Positions 1-6,578 of a stretch of 40,948 nt of DNA are shown piece after piece (position 1 is the first letter of the stretch; the number at the start of each line of letters is the position of its first letter). Where the stretch lies: positions 1-40,948 of IMG/VR virus record IMGVR_UViG_3300022413_000021. One strand, 5' to 3'. This stretch comes from a virus. The position numbers and the translations under genes are program-made. Below the pieces are notes generated by a model that saw only the letters and a program-made list of their open reading frames with translations, did no database searches and had not been told where the DNA came from.

Positions 1-236
1 AAGAGTTGTTTTTTGGTGCCATCCGGCAAGATTACTGTGATGTTTTGAATTTGATCGGCATCCATTCGATCAGGGATTATTTGACGGGTTAACATGCAAA
101 CCGCGTCCCACGCTGCAGCAGTTTTTGCCTTCATATCCGCGTGGTTTTGTTGGAGTTGTAGCATAGACGCTACGAGTTCATTGTAAGACTTACCAGCGAA
201 GTATTCACGCATGGCGTCCCGTTCATTATCTTCCAT
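1..236 (-). CDS. Hypothetical protein, N-terminal part (gene cut by window end)
   Basis: The ATG at 236-234 follows an ACACAGGAG ribosome site at a good distance. The frame stays open for 78 codons to the left window edge, beginning MEDNERDAMREY. The two bases left over at the edge (positions 2 and 1) plus base 40948 make a Leu codon. The frame then continues without a break into the open frame at 40947-40798. The joined protein would be about 128 residues. It is mostly helical and charged, and I recognise no family. It is the first gene behind the promoter at 281-309 and probably the first gene of the replication operon once the circle is closed. Confidence 0.8.
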   Translation of the reverse strand, partial: MEDNERDAMREYFAGKSYNELVASMLQLQQNHADMKAKTAAAWDAVCMLTRQIIPDRMDADQIQNITVILPDGTKKQL

Positions 237-280
237 CGTCGTCTCCTGTGTTAAAGGGCCGGGGATCGACCCGGCCTACC

Positions 281-309
281 AGTATACCACACCCGGCGCT
301 GTCTGTCAA
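281..309 (-). promoter_or_regulatory. Sigma70-type promoter, leftward
   Basis: On the minus strand TTGACA (309-304) and TATACT (286-281) are separated by 17 bases, with TG just before the -10. It lies between the helicase stop at 318 and the start of the gene at 236. The predicted transcript begins near 274 and opens with a perfect 7-bp hairpin (arms 257-263 and 270-276). With the circle closed it would feed the whole replication operon. Confidence 0.85.
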
Positions 310-317
310 GTATCTGT

Positions 318-1727
318 TTATGACAGAGATTCCTCAACCTCCTCAGCCAAGCTTCTTTTCTTGCGGACCGCATTCATTATCATGCGGTCTTGTGGTACAG
401 CCATTTCAATATCTTGGTACGTGACGTGATGCGATTGTCCCTTTCGATGAGAGCGACTTTCGCTTTGGTACCTATCCTCGTATGAAAACGTATTGGAATA
501 GTATACATTATAGGTAGCAGCCGTCCAAGTCTGTCCATATCCCCCGACCGTCTGGTTGCTGACGATAAAACGTCTCCGTATGTCCTCTTGGAAGAGACGA
601 CTGTTCTGTTTACGCTGTTCATGATCTGTGGCACCATAGAACTCCAACGTAGACTCTTCTCCAAATTCGGCCCTAAGGGCATCGACAATATATCTGATCT
701 CTGGTACAAACCTAGCCCATATGATAACTTTGGCGTCCCTTGGGAGGTCTCCGATATATTCCAATAGCGCTTCGAGTTTAGGATTTCTACCGCTAATCGG
801 TTGTGTGTCATAACGTCCATCCTCTTCAAATGGAAACGTCCCGCCTATCACTTGCTGATAACGTAGGGTCCGCTCCAAAATCGTACTAATCGTGATTTCT
901 TTATCTCCATCCTCCATCGCAAATTCTAGGCGTAACTGCTCCATTACGCGTTTCTGCTCGTTAGTGGGTCTTACCTCAATAGCTGCCGGGTACACTTGTT
1001 CAGGTAGATCAAGGCATTGCTCCTTGGTTACATAATCGACGTAAGGAGCCACTCGGGCGAGCAAATCCTCTTTAAACTGGTACCCCAGGATTTGCTTATT
1101 TTGAAACCCGCCCATCACACAGTATTTGTTGCGGAAGACGAAGTAGTTTTTGCAGCCGATTATATTAGCGTTCAAGAAGAGAAATTGACCAAAGAGGTCT
1201 TCCATTCCTTGAGTGATCGGTGTTCCAGTGAGGATAAGTCTAAAATCTGCCCATCCACCGATTTTAATAACGTTCTCGGTACGCTTAGCTTTCCAGTTTT
1301 TGATTCGACTGCTCTCATCAACAACAGCCATGATATTGTGGAATCGTTTAAAGTATTCGACTGTCTGAATGGACTTACCATTCTGGATGGAGAGGCTTTC
1401 AACTCCAATAACAAGGACTTTGAGTTCATCACGTTTTTCCCGTGACCAGATTGATGGTTGGTCCCCTGATTGATAGACCCAGCATGAGTAGTCAACAGGG
1501 CAAAATTTTTCTAGCTCGGTTTCCCAAACGGATTTAATTGGCGTGGGACAAATCACCACCAGCCCTTGAATTAATCCGCGCTCGTAACGTCGAGCGGCTA
1601 GGAGGATTGTTTCATAGGTCTTGCCTGTCCCCATTTCGTGAAAGAATGCAAATTCACGGTGGGGCCAAGCCTTCCGCAGGGCCACCAACTGGTGGCCCAT
1701 TGGAGGGACTTTGTACTCGAAAGGCAC
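318..1727 (-). CDS. SNF2-like superfamily 2 DNA helicase
   Basis: An ATP-dependent SF2 (SNF2/DEAD-like) translocase of 469 residues. Visible motifs in order are the Walker A MGTGKT at residues 32-37, the Walker B box VVDESS near 135-140, LTGTP near 165-169, and the C-terminal RecA-lobe signature SRSHRKGQ near 424, the counterpart of the SNF2 motif VI. Such helicases are common in phage replication modules and are thought to remodel forks or recombination intermediates. The start is GTG at 1727, three bases after the stop of the upstream gene. No clear ribosome site is seen, so translation is probably coupled. The gene is co-transcribed with the MNxxNxIRG protein from the promoter at 2249-2277. 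Its exact substrate cannot be told from sequence. Confidence 0.93.
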   Translation of the reverse strand: MPFEYKVPPMGHQLVALRKAWPHREFAFFHEMGTGKTYETILLAARRYERGLIQGLVVICPTPIKSVWETELEKFCPVDYSCWVYQSGDQPSIWSREKRDELKVLVIGVESLSIQNGKSIQTVEYFKRFHNIMAVVDESSRIKNWKAKRTENVIKIGGWADFRLILTGTPITQGMEDLFGQFLFLNANIIGCKNYFVFRNKYCVMGGFQNKQILGYQFKEDLLARVAPYVDYVTKEQCLDLPEQVYPAAIEVRPTNEQKRVMEQLRLEFAMEDGDKEITISTILERTLRYQQVIGGTFPFEEDGRYDTQPISGRNPKLEALLEYIGDLPRDAKVIIWARFVPEIRYIVDALRAEFGEESTLEFYGATDHEQRKQNSRLFQEDIRRRFIVSNQTVGGYGQTWTAATYNVYYSNTFSYEDRYQSESRSHRKGQSHHVTYQDIEMAVPQDRMIMNAVRKKRSLAEEVEESLS

Positions 1728-1730
1728 CGC

Positions 1731-2201
1731 TTAGGCTGCGGCTTTCTTGCCCTTCGCGGCTTTAGCTTCATCAGCCTTCTTCTTGGCTGCTTTAGCTTCG
1801 CGCTCTTCTTTAGCCTTAGCCGCTGCATCGCGACGTTTGGCAACTGCCGCCTGACCCTTCTCGCAGTTGATTGCGAGAGTCTTCAAGCCCGGGACAACGG
1901 CCTTATCGGCCTCGTGGGCTTTGTCAAGCTTGGTGACCGCACCCCGAATCAGGTTGGCGATGTTCATTTTCTGCATGCCAACGTTCAGGTGTGCGTACTT
2001 CTCGAGCAATTCAGCTGCTTTCGCAATGCCCATGCCCTGTGCAACCTGTGCAGTTTCCTGGACTGTAAAACCGTCCAGTGCTTCTGACACTGGGTTATCG
2101 GCCCGTTTGGTGCGCTTGCCTGAACCGCTTACACCGTTAACGTACTTCTCCAGATCGGGTTTGATCCGGACCTCTTTTACCTCGTTTTCTTCTTTTGCCA
2201 T
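1731..2201 (-). CDS. Conserved small phage protein with MNxxNxIRG motif and Lys/Ala-rich tail (paralogue 1)
   Basis: A 156-residue protein. The ATG at 2201 has an AGGAG site five bases upstream; the open frame extends further but lacks support. The middle part carries NPVxxAL, LLEKYAHLN and MNIANLIRG. The last 50 residues are almost only Lys, Ala, Glu and Arg, which suggests nucleic-acid binding (inference). The NPV to NxIRG segment aligns with the protein at 5702-6088, so the two are paralogues in the same genome. I do not recognise a named family. It is transcribed from the promoter just upstream and followed directly by the helicase gene. Confidence 0.88.
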   Translation of the reverse strand: MAKEENEVKEVRIKPDLEKYVNGVSGSGKRTKRADNPVSEALDGFTVQETAQVAQGMGIAKAAELLEKYAHLNVGMQKMNIANLIRGAVTKLDKAHEADKAVVPGLKTLAINCEKGQAAVAKRRDAAAKAKEEREAKAAKKKADEAKAAKGKKAAA

Positions 2202-2248
2202 TGGTTTCTCCTTCTGGCGTTGTGGTGATAGCCCTCTAGGGGACCCCC

Positions 2249-2277
2249 AGTATACCACATCTGAGGGTCCCTGTCAA
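2249..2277 (-). promoter_or_regulatory. Sigma70-type promoter, leftward
   Basis: TTGACA (2277-2272) and TATACT (2254-2249) on the minus strand are 17 bases apart, with TGTGG before the -10 as in the promoters at 281 and 11936. It starts nine bases after the stop of the gene at 2286 and drives the MNxxNxIRG protein and the helicase. Confidence 0.85.
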
Positions 2278-2285
2278 GTACCTGT

Positions 2286-2558
2286 TTATTCGTCCAACAC
2301 TACGTCTGCAGAGACAATCGCAACTTCGCGTGTACAATCGACATAGGACAGTTTACCGGTCCGCAGATTTGTGACCGGTACCTTGTTATGGTAGCCATCA
2401 CGTTCAGGCCTATAGCTTGAACTTACAATGTTTATGATGAAAACATCGTTGGGTTTACAATCTTGGTGAAATGTGTGTCTAAACTCCACTGATTCACCTT
2501 TGGCGACTTCATTCACTCGCCCCCAATATCGTCGTTGGTCATTTCTTACGATTCTCAT
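2286..2558 (-). CDS. Hypothetical protein, 90 aa
   Basis: The ATG at 2558 has an ACACAGGAG ribosome site. The product is 90 residues, basic in its first third (RIVRNDQRRYWGR) and beta-rich and acidic towards the end. I recognise no family. It is the last gene of the leftward unit that begins at 4482. A GC-rich inverted repeat lies just upstream at 2578-2595. The gene is called real because of the ribosome site, tight packing and balanced composition. Confidence 0.8.
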   Translation of the reverse strand: MRIVRNDQRRYWGRVNEVAKGESVEFRHTFHQDCKPNDVFIINIVSSSYRPERDGYHNKVPVTNLRTGKLSYVDCTREVAIVSADVVLDE

Positions 2559-2577
2559 ACCTTGCTCCTGTGTTTAA

Positions 2578-2595
2578 GGTCCCGACGTCAGGACC
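2578..2595. repeat. GGTCC/GGACC hairpin at a gene boundary
   Basis: An inverted repeat with arms GGTCCCGAC and GTCAGGACC that overlaps the stop codon of the gene at 2588 and precedes the ribosome site of the gene at 2558. No T-run follows on the minus strand, so it is more likely an RNA processing or attenuation structure than a full terminator. It resembles the hairpins at 12996 and 39683. Confidence 0.5.
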
Positions 2596-2914
2596 CTCCT
2601 TTAATGACAACCTTCTTAGTTTTCTTCTGAACGAACCTGACCACCATTTGTTCAAGGTCATTCATATGAACTAGGTGTTCAGCCCGGGTGTATTTACCCG
2701 AGGGCATTTCTTCGAAGGTTTGTAATTCCATCGCATCGATGTTAGCCTGTACTAGATATTTTAGTACAAACATCGTGGTAATTGGATTCATATCCAACTC
2801 GATGGACCGATTTGCCGCCAAAGAAAGAGCAGATGTAGCAATTGTTGCTGAATCATTAATCTGCTCTGTCATTGTCTTGGCAAGTTCTTCAATTTCCTCT
2901 ACCGATGGTCCCAA
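2588..2914 (-). CDS. Hypothetical protein, 108 aa (TTG start)
   Basis: A 108-residue, largely helical protein with no recognised family. The start is TTG at 2914-2912, preceded by an AGAGGAG site that lies inside the end of the upstream gene; the two genes overlap by 16 bases. The N-terminus is acidic and the C-terminus lysine-rich (KKTKKVVIKGG). It belongs to the leftward unit 4482 to 2286. Confidence 0.78.
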   Translation of the reverse strand: MGPSVEEIEELAKTMTEQINDSATIATSALSLAANRSIELDMNPITTMFVLKYLVQANIDAMELQTFEEMPSGKYTRAEHLVHMNDLEQMVVRFVQKKTKKVVIKGGS

Positions 2915-3699
2915 TTTTTGAACTCCTCTTTTACTCGACCGTACGAATCTTCAATTGCTCGTTTTTCGTCTGGGTCGTCAGTTTCAGCTAACCATAGATC
3001 GCAAATCGCGTCTAGGAGTATTGGGTGACAAGGACACTGTGGGTCTGGGTCCATTCCAAGGATCACGTAATCGCCCATGATGTCCTTAATCCCACGCTTC
3101 ACTACTTCTTGAATGCGTAGGGTTAGGGCCATTTGCACTACAGCGTTAACTGGCGCATTTGGTGAGTCCATCGGTATTACTTTCATTTTGCCCGATAGTT
3201 TTAAGGCCTTCTTGCTGGTCCCTTTTGGCGCTAGTCGTTCGGCCTGGGTTTGCTTGACTTTGTGCCTTACCTCAACCACTGTGGGCAGTTCTTCGCCCGC
3301 GTCAATTTTGGCTTCGACCCACTCGATGTCGCTTTGGTCGGCTAACACTAGCTCCTGCAAGACGCTGTAATTAGCGCCCTCTATGAGCTTTGGTGCGTCT
3401 CCAAACCGCTCCGCCACCTGCATTAGGTAGTGAGCGTGTTGCTTGGACTGCACCATCGTGTTCTCTTTCCGCCACTTGCCAAACGCCTGATCCTCAACGA
3501 ACATGGACCGCGCTTCGAGTAGCAGTTTGCCAACTTTGATCTTTCCTCTGGCGACTTGCTTGACAGTTTGATCTACTGCCTTATCGATGTCTCTGGCAAG
3601 CGCATTGAGTTGGCCCATATCGGCTGAATCGATGCCATGCCACCATTTCCCCTTACCGGGGTCAATCGGCTCTAAAGAACCGGCGGATTTCTCTCCCAT
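2899..3699 (-). CDS. DUF3102-like phage protein
   Basis: A 266-residue protein. Residues about 55-110 have the arrangement seen in DUF3102-type phage and plasmid proteins: a helix reading KVGKLLLEAR, then FGKWRKEN, then a helix-turn-helix-like stretch ending in MQVAERFGD, then a leucine-rich helix. The family's role is unknown; it is sometimes compared with ParB-like DNA-binding proteins. The C-terminal part holds a CPC pair (near residue 222) and an acidic end. The ATG at 3699 has a GGAG site eight bases upstream. The family assignment is by eye and moderately sure; that it is a gene is nearly certain. Confidence 0.85.
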   Translation of the reverse strand: MGEKSAGSLEPIDPGKGKWWHGIDSADMGQLNALARDIDKAVDQTVKQVARGKIKVGKLLLEARSMFVEDQAFGKWRKENTMVQSKQHAHYLMQVAERFGDAPKLIEGANYSVLQELVLADQSDIEWVEAKIDAGEELPTVVEVRHKVKQTQAERLAPKGTSKKALKLSGKMKVIPMDSPNAPVNAVVQMALTLRIQEVVKRGIKDIMGDYVILGMDPDPQCPCHPILLDAICDLWLAETDDPDEKRAIEDSYGRVKEEFKNWDHR

Positions 3700-3773
3700 A
3701 CTTTCTCTCCACTATTAAGACCCCGTCCGTTAACAGCCACAGGATCGCCAAAGCACCCCAAAAGGGTGCCCAC

Positions 3774-3986
3774 TCAATTATCCAATTCAGCATTTTGGTA
3801 CTCCTCTTCCTCTAACACTGCGTCTTCGATCATCATTATCAAAGACTCAGGGTTTGTAATGTGTGCACCGCCCACTTTGTTTAGCTTTAGGTCCAGTTCG
3901 GTGACTAAATAAGGGGACCTGTCGGCCCCCTGATGTTTGAATACGCTGATTGTGTAGCCCTTGATCGGGCTTGCTAGATTGCTCAT
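3774..3986 (-). CDS. Hypothetical protein, 70 aa
   Basis: A 70-residue acidic protein. Its ATG overlaps the stop of the upstream gene (ATGA at 3986-3983), which implies coupled translation. No family is recognised. The C-terminus is very acidic (EEEE). A hairpin with arms GCACCC/GGGTGC at 3753-3769 lies just after its stop and could weakly terminate the transcript. Confidence 0.78.
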   Translation of the reverse strand: MSNLASPIKGYTISVFKHQGADRSPYLVTELDLKLNKVGGAHITNPESLIMMIEDAVLEEEEYQNAELDN

Positions 3987-4204
3987 AACACGCTATCCAC
4001 TTCGTACGGCCCAACAGCCTGAGGCGTAACTGACTCCTGTGTGGGTCCGTACATGTTGATTAAAACTTCATCGCCCCAGTGATCAACGATTCTTATTGCA
4101 GCTGTCCATGTTCCTTCACCGTCGTCCATTTGATGCGGGCGTTCGACTTTGTACGTTTCTAACCCATGCATGTTTTTTATAACTCTGCGTTCGTTAATTG
4201 GCAT
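3983..4204 (-). CDS. Hypothetical protein, 73 aa
   Basis: A 73-residue product with a strong ACACAGGAGG ribosome site before the ATG at 4204. No family is recognised. It is beta-strand rich in prediction by eye, with a TWTAAIRIVDHWGDEVLI stretch. It is coupled by ATGA overlap to the next gene, 3774-3986. Confidence 0.8.
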   Translation of the reverse strand: MPINERRVIKNMHGLETYKVERPHQMDDGEGTWTAAIRIVDHWGDEVLINMYGPTQESVTPQAVGPYEVDSVL

Positions 4205-4218
4205 TGCTGCCTCCTGTG

Positions 4219-4482
4219 TTAATTGAGCTTATTAGCCCGGGCGGTGACTCCGCTGTTGTACGCCTGAGTTATTAGCCCTCCCATTAGCCCCAGTTCTTTG
4301 CAGGCTTCCTCGTACTCCGTTGGGTGCAATTTGTCCGTGCTTACAGAAGACAGGCCATCAAACACGTAGCCTTCAACTGCCAGCAGCTTATCTAACACAC
4401 CCAGTAGAACTAGTGATTTAATCTCCACCAGTTCCTGTTCGCCGTCTTCATTAGACAGCCCTACTACTAGCTTTAGTTCCAT
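4219..4482 (-). CDS. Hypothetical protein, 87 aa
   Basis: An acidic, leucine-rich protein of 87 residues with an AGGAG site before the ATG at 4482. It is the first gene after the promoter at 4506-4534, with a leader of only about 17 bases. No family is recognised. It heads the leftward unit that continues to 2286. Confidence 0.8.
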   Translation of the reverse strand: MELKLVVGLSNEDGEQELVEIKSLVLLGVLDKLLAVEGYVFDGLSSVSTDKLHPTEYEEACKELGLMGGLITQAYNSGVTARANKLN

Positions 4483-4505
4483 TTCTCTCTCCTACTGTGC
4501 CCCCC

Positions 4506-4534
4506 ATTATAGCACACCCGGGGCCTCCTGTCAA
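4506..4534 (-). promoter_or_regulatory. Consensus sigma70 promoter, leftward
   Basis: Both elements are perfect on the minus strand: TTGACA (4534-4529) and TATAAT (4511-4506), with 17 bases between them. It is the strongest-looking promoter in the window and reads into the gene at 4482. Confidence 0.9.
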
Positions 4535-4542
4535 GCCCTAGT

Positions 4543-4707
4543 TTACTCGGGGCATTCGATTCTGTGACCGTATTGATTACGGCACGGGCTTCGTGGGTCT
4601 ACTTCGATTGCGGCCGAATAAGCGGTCCAAACTACTGTGCCTGTTAGGATTGCTCCGCCCATTAGAATGCCGATCAACGTGATTGTTACTTTGGTTGATT
4701 GTCGCAT
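4543..4707 (-). CDS. Small single-span membrane peptide, 54 aa
   Basis: The ATG at 4707 has an ACACAGGAG ribosome site at the usual distance. The 54-residue product starts MRQSTK, then has one hydrophobic helix at about residues 7-29 (VTITLIGILMGGAILTGTVV), then a short polar tail with two cysteines (positions 42 and 52). It could be an inner-membrane peptide with the tail outside, or an uncleaved signal anchor. Small membrane peptides in phage early regions often interfere with host envelope functions or exclude other phages, but nothing specific identifies this one. Its stop lies eight bases before the -35 of the next promoter. Confidence 0.72.
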   Translation of the reverse strand: MRQSTKVTITLIGILMGGAILTGTVVWTAYSAAIEVDPRSPCRNQYGHRIECPE

Positions 4708-4765
4708 TTTGCTTCTCCTGTGTTGATCTCAAGTTACCCCCCGCAGGGGGCAACCGGTGAGCAAC

Positions 4766-4942
4766 TCAGACCTTGCGGTAGACGTTCAGTCCGATCATTG
4801 CATCTGTGCCTGGGATTTTAGCGTTGCCCCCGGTTGATGCGATCTTTCGTGACTTCTCAGATTTGGTCAGACCGAAATCTTTAGTCATATCTACCTTGAT
4901 TACAAGGATGTCTCCTTCCATTGTCATTTCGATGTTTTCCAC
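4766..4942 (-). CDS. Small hypothetical protein, 58 aa (GTG start)
   Basis: The GTG at 4942 lies three bases after the stop of the upstream gene and six bases after a GAGGAG site. The 58-residue product (ENIEMTMEGDILVIKVDM, then a Lys/Ser-rich stretch SEKSRKIASTGG) has a plausible beta-strand start and a basic middle. The TKSEKSRKIASTGG stretch is familiar from small phage proteins of unknown function. A hairpin (GTTGCCCCC/GGGGGGTAAC, 4733-4754) follows the gene and may weaken read-through. Confidence 0.72.
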   Translation of the reverse strand: MENIEMTMEGDILVIKVDMTKDFGLTKSEKSRKIASTGGNAKIPGTDAMIGLNVYRKV

Positions 4943-4945
4943 TTC

Positions 4946-5137
4946 TTACTCCTCGTTAAATTTGCCAACTAGGCCGGTAAAGACGTGCTCAACCCAGTCA
5001 GCTTTCTCATTGTCGTACGTTCCGTCAGGTTCGTACATGTTTAACTGTTCATAAATTGACAAACAGCTACGTGTCTCGTCGGCGTTGTTCAACAACCGAC
5101 GAAGCAAGTCTAATTCTTCGTTCGTTAGCTCTGGCAT
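4946..5137 (-). CDS. Small acidic hypothetical protein, 63 aa
   Basis: The start is ATG at 5137, with AAGGA about nine bases upstream and inside the transcript from the promoter at 5189-5217. The longer open frame reaching 5284 would start upstream of that promoter and is not used. The product is a 63-residue acidic, helical protein (MPELTNEELDLLRRLLNNAD). No family is recognised. It is coupled to the next gene, whose GTG follows its stop by three bases. Confidence 0.75.
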   Translation of the reverse strand: MPELTNEELDLLRRLLNNADETRSCLSIYEQLNMYEPDGTYDNEKADWVEHVFTGLVGKFNEE

Positions 5138-5188
5138 GTTGGCCGGTCCTTCTCGTGTGTTGCGCCCGGTGCCCCGGGCTGGACCCCC

Positions 5189-5217
5189 ATTGTAGCACAG
5201 CCGGGTGCCGCTGTCAA
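5189..5217 (-). promoter_or_regulatory. Sigma70-type promoter, leftward
   Basis: TTGACA (5217-5212) and TACAAT (5194-5189) on the minus strand, 17 bases apart. The predicted transcript starts near 5182 and opens with a 6-bp hairpin (arms 5164-5169 and 5174-5179). It drives the small genes 5137 to 4543. Confidence 0.82.
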
Positions 5218-5701
5218 GCCCTTGTTTACTCTGGGAGTGCAACGTGGGAGAAGGACAGGCGAGACCGGTCCCGCTTGATTTCATTGTTCGAGGCCCCGAA
5301 CGACGCGGTGGGTCTTCCCGGTCCCTCTGGTCCTTCTCTGAAGAAGTCGAGAGAAGAGAGAAGGAAGGGGGAGGGGTTTTTTAAAAACCTCCTCCTCCCC
5401 CTCGGGAGGTCAAGAACCGACCTGACCGGTCCTGAGGACCGCTTCGTTCTGTGGGTCTGGATTTAGGGCCGTGGAAGCCCGCGCCTCCGTCCGCGATTGA
5501 CGTGCCGCGTTCCCCGCGCCGTTGGTCCACTTCTCAATGCCTTAGGTCCACTTAGGAACCGATTCGCTGACCTCGAAACGTGTTCCACGGCTATGTCGCC
5601 CGCAGTCGGCCCTCCAGAAGTTGAACTGGTTCCCGGTGATTCCTAGCGTACTGTGCCCTCCTGTGTCGCCCCTTAACAATCCAGCCCCGTTCCCAGTGGT
5701 G
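5218..5701. other. Gene-free stretch with a purine/pyrimidine hairpin
   Basis: About 480 bases with no convincing gene on either strand. The clearest structure is an inverted repeat at 5367-5401: GGGGGAGG pairs with CCTCCCCC around an inner GGTTTTT/AAAAACC stem. It has T and A tracts on either strand and could terminate transcription in both directions. GGTCC and GGACC words recur here. A leftward ACACAGGAG site at 5663-5671 has no start codon in reach, which suggests a lost gene. The stretch is transcribed, if at all, as the 3' tail of the gene at 5702. No tRNA or ORF with start is seen. Confidence 0.5.
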
Positions 5702-6088
5702 TTACTTAGTGACCGCGTTCAGCTTCTTGCTTACGGCCTTGAGTGTTGCGGCGACGTCCTTCGCTGTGCAATCGCCGCGCTTCACGCAACCCCGGATGAT
5801 GTTCCCGGCGTTCATGCGCTTGGCTCCCGGGTTACGATCGACGTAACGCTTAGCCAGTGTTCCCGGGTCGAGCTTCTTGAGCTTCTCGGCTGCCGCCATC
5901 ACGGCTTCCGGGCTGCTTCCCCTGAGAGCCAGTGCAACGGGATCGCCGTTGTCCATGCTCAGGTTTCCATTCGCTGCTTGGTACGTCTCGTAACCTGACT
6001 TGTACATTCGCAGCTGTTCACTCTTGGTTCGCTTGGGTGTTCCCTCCACTTCGGTCGCGTCAGCGACTTGTTCCACTTGGTCGTTCAT
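5702..6088 (-). CDS. Conserved small phage protein with MNxxNxIRG motif (paralogue 2)
   Basis: A 128-residue product. The ATG at 6088 has an ACACAGGAG site; the much longer frame to 6502 runs through GC-rich non-coding DNA and the promoter, so it is not used. Residues about 48-108 (DPVALALRG, LAKRYVDRNPG, MNAGNIIRG) match the paralogue at 1731-2201. This copy has a lysine-rich end but lacks the long Lys/Ala tail. Function is unknown. Placement next to the GC-rich divergent region fits a DNA-binding role at that site (inference). It is the only gene of its transcription unit. Confidence 0.87.
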   Translation of the reverse strand: MNDQVEQVADATEVEGTPKRTKSEQLRMYKSGYETYQAANGNLSMDNGDPVALALRGSSPEAVMAAAEKLKKLDPGTLAKRYVDRNPGAKRMNAGNIIRGCVKRGDCTAKDVAATLKAVSKKLNAVTK

Positions 6089-6185
6089 GGTTGTACTCCT
6101 GTGTGAGCGGGAACGGGGCCGGATTGTTAAAGAGCGAGCGGCGTGGGCCGCGTGGCAACGCCGCGCTGGCCGCCACCACACCGCC

Positions 6186-6214
6186 ATTGTAGCACAGCGC
6201 CGCCGCCGTGTCAA
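6186..6214 (-). promoter_or_regulatory. Sigma70-type promoter, leftward
   Basis: TTGACA (6214-6209) and TACAAT (6191-6186) on the minus strand, 17 bases apart, with TGTGC before the -10. It drives the gene at 6088 through a leader of about 90 bases that is rich in GC and can fold strongly. It is the left arm of the divergent promoter pair with 6543-6572. Confidence 0.82.
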
Positions 6215-6542
6215 CCCCCGGTTGCCGCTGTAGGAACCGTGGGCGCGCGAAACGCGTGCGCGCAACGCGTGGGCGCTGGCGACGCAGCGGCATTCCTTGA
6301 CGCGGGCGCGCGGGCGACGCGTTCCCATGCGCGTGGTTGTACAACCGCGGGCGTTGGGCGTGGCGTGGTTGTTGTTGCCTCGCGCGGTTACTACCGGGGG
6401 TATGCGCGGTTCCGAATAGGGGTACCCCCCGAAGCGAGGGACCCGCTGTTCCGCGTTTATAGGGGTCGCACACGGGCTTTGATATTCTCCGCTCCGCGCC
6501 ATTGTGATTCTTCTTTTTTCCGCGCCCGCGCGTTACGGGTAC
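6215..6542. other. GC-rich divergent intergenic region, possible origin or control region
   Basis: About 330 bases between divergent promoters with no supportable gene. Composition is sharply more GC-rich than the rest, with dense CGCG and GCGC words. ACGCGT occurs three times between about 6250 and 6320, and there is a GGGGTACCCC palindrome at 6419-6428. Long open frames here come from the lack of AT-rich stop codons. It is a candidate replication origin, packaging signal or regulatory hub, because it marks the switch between leftward early and rightward late genes. No DnaA box or classic iteron array is visible. Confidence 0.5.
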
Positions 6543-6572
6543 TTGACAGAGATACCCGGAGCGTGGTATACT
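6543..6572 (+). promoter_or_regulatory. Sigma70-type promoter, rightward (late genes)
   Basis: TTGACA (6543-6548) and TATACT (6567-6572) are separated by 18 bases, with GTGG before the -10 as in the other promoters. It is the entry promoter for the terminase and head genes. The predicted start of transcription is at about 6579. Confidence 0.83.
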
Positions 6573-6578
6573 CCCTGA

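Noticed and set aside
1538-2346. Several rightward frames opposite the helicase and MNxxNxIRG genes
   Set aside because: They are antisense to well-supported genes and have no ribosome sites or family features.
4946-5284. Longer version of the small acidic gene starting at 5284
   Set aside because: It would start upstream of the promoter at 5189-5217. The ATG at 5137 has a ribosome site within the transcript.
5218-5463. Leftward open frame of about 80 codons ending KRDRSRLSFSHVALPE with a stop just before the promoter at 5189-5217
   Set aside because: No ATG, GTG or TTG start in the frame after the upstream stop, and it runs through the hairpin at 5367-5401.
6089-6502. Long leftward extension of the 5702 gene and other long frames in 6060-6673 on both strands
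   Set aside because: The DNA is very GC-rich and poor in stop codons, the frames cross the promoter at 6186-6214, and a perfect ribosome site supports the ATG at 6088.
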